The notes under the pieces were generated by a model. It was not told where the DNA came from. It ran no database searches and saw only the letters and a program-made list of their open reading frames with translations. A DNA stretch of 29,757 nucleotides from Pseudomonadota bacterium (GTDB taxonomy: Bacteria > Pseudomonadota > Gammaproteobacteria > Acidiferrobacterales > UBA6901): contig JAJYEK010000038.1 of the NCBI GenBank assembly GCA_021785795.1, positions 1 through 29,757 of the forward strand. Direction: 5' to 3'. Within the stretch, counting starts at the first letter, position 1. Every line of letters begins with the position of its first letter. Both the position numbers and the translations under genes were made by a program. Below, in pieces: positions 29,156-29,757 of the stretch.

Positions 29156-29757
29156 GACTTCGACTCACGGTCAAATAGGGCAATCAACGCATCGGCGTCC
29201 ACCAGCGCATAGCCAAGCCTCGAAACGGTCCCGGCAAGCCACAGCCGCCGAGTTTGCGCCGTGCGCCAGCACACATCGCCGGCTTCCAGGTCGGCAACCG
29301 CGAGATTTCCGTCGCACCCCAGCCCCCATCGGCTGTCTTGCAGAACGACCACGGAACTGGGCTGCCAGGCCAGAGGTTGCCGCTCGGGCGGCAAAATGAA
29401 GCCGCACGGATTTACGACATTGATAACACGCCCCGCAAACTCAATTGTGCCGATCAACCAGGACACGGCACTCAGCGACAACGCCGCGAGATTTGGCGAG
29501 TCAACGACGCCCTCGATCCTTGCTAATGGCAGCGCCAACCGGAGGCCGGTCAGTCCGAAAACCTGCACCTGCAACCCGCCCACTGACTGGTCGCCGGCTG
29601 GTGTGGCAGCGGTCCCGTGCGGCGCGTCTGTCGCCAATGCAGCAGTCTCAGCCGCAGCAGTCTCAGCCGCAGCAGTCTCAGCCGCAGCAGTCTCAGCCGC
29701 AGCAGTCTCAGCCGCAGCAGTCTCAGCCGCAGCAGTCTCAGCCGCAGCAGTCTCAGC
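29152..29757 (-). CDS. CheW-like domain protein, N-terminus beyond window
   Basis: Partial gene of at least 201 codons, open to the right edge with no start in view. The C-terminal 140 residues form a CheW-like domain (VQVFGLTGLRLALPLARIEGVV, then SWLIGTIEFAGRVINVVNP and a closing GYALVDADALIALFD). It is divergent from the full CheW that follows. Upstream comes an Ala/Thr/Gly linker, then a perfect repeat of the pentapeptide AETAA to the edge. CheW-like proteins in this position, next to cheW, are seen in Pseudomonas-type clusters. The stop is 142 bases before the cheW start, with promoters between. Confidence 0.88.
   Translation of the reverse strand, partial: AETAAAETAAAETAAAETAAAETAAAETAAAETAAAETAALATDAPHGTAATPAGDQSVGGLQVQVFGLTGLRLALPLARIEGVVDSPNLAALSLSAVSWLIGTIEFAGRVINVVNPCGFILPPERQPLAWQPSSVVVLQDSRWGLGCDGNLAVADLEAGDVCWRTAQTRRLWLAGTVSRLGYALVDADALIALFDRESKS
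29641..29757. repeat. 15-bp perfect tandem repeat (about 7.8 copies)
   Basis: The unit AGCAGTCTCAGCCGC repeats without a mismatch from 29641 to the window edge. On the minus strand it is in frame with the CheW-like gene and encodes AETAA per unit, so copy-number change would lengthen or shorten the linker without a frameshift. The true copy number is unknown because the array is cut by the window end. Confidence 0.97.

Noticed and set aside
29641..29757. Possible CRISPR array
   Set aside because: Repeats are contiguous 15-mers with no spacers and are in frame with a protein.

Overview
The window reads as a chromosomal segment of a GC-rich, flagellated gammaproteobacterium. This is inferred from familiar neighbourhoods: ybeZ-ybeY-corC-lnt, leuS-lptE-holA, nadD-rsfS-rlmH, maf-rng-yhdP-tldD, and a chemotaxis tail of CheW-like protein, CheW and a DUF2802 protein. 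lptE, lnt and ompH show that it has an outer membrane. I cannot name a genus from the sequence alone. I see no insertion sequences, phage genes, CRISPR array, tRNA or rRNA.

Layout. Positions 1-24805 are almost entirely minus-strand housekeeping genes, transcribed from right to left: miaB, ybeZ (PhoH-like), ybeY, corC, lnt, [429-bp gap], ompH-like, leuS, lptE, holA, proA, nadD, rsfS, rlmH, maf, rng, [386-bp gap with a small plus-strand gene], yhdP, a small secreted protein, a nitrilase-family amidase, tldD, a possible 83-aa gene, and pmbA. Many junctions overlap by 1-14 bases, so long co-transcribed runs are likely. Themes are tRNA and ribosome maturation (miaB, ybeY, rsfS, rlmH, rng, leuS), envelope assembly (lnt, lptE, ompH, yhdP), NAD and proline synthesis (nadD, proA), replication (holA) and metabolite or peptide housekeeping (maf, nitrilase, tldD/pmbA).

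Positions 24806-29757 are a flagellar/chemotaxis accessory block. Two plus-strand genes encode a FliK-like hook-length-control protein and a short protein resembling only the cytoplasmic C-terminal domain of FlhB. Converging on them are minus-strand genes for a diguanylate cyclase broken by a one-base frameshift, a DUF2802 protein, a small proline/arginine-rich protein, CheW, and a CheW-like protein that runs off the right edge. Sigma-54-type (-24/-12) motifs lie upstream of cheW and of the diguanylate cyclase. That suggests RpoN control of this block.

The most notable items are: the frameshifted GGDEF gene, whose GGEEF and inhibitory sites are otherwise intact; the perfect 15-bp in-frame tandem repeat in the CheW-like gene at the window edge; the tldD/pmbA pair with a small His-rich reading frame between them; a perfect 36-bp palindrome between ompH and leuS; and a short plus-strand gene with a perfect TATAAT and a structured leader between rng and yhdP. 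I found no clearly new multi-gene system. The most speculative leads are the tldD-83aa-pmbA cluster and the plus-strand leader/small gene.
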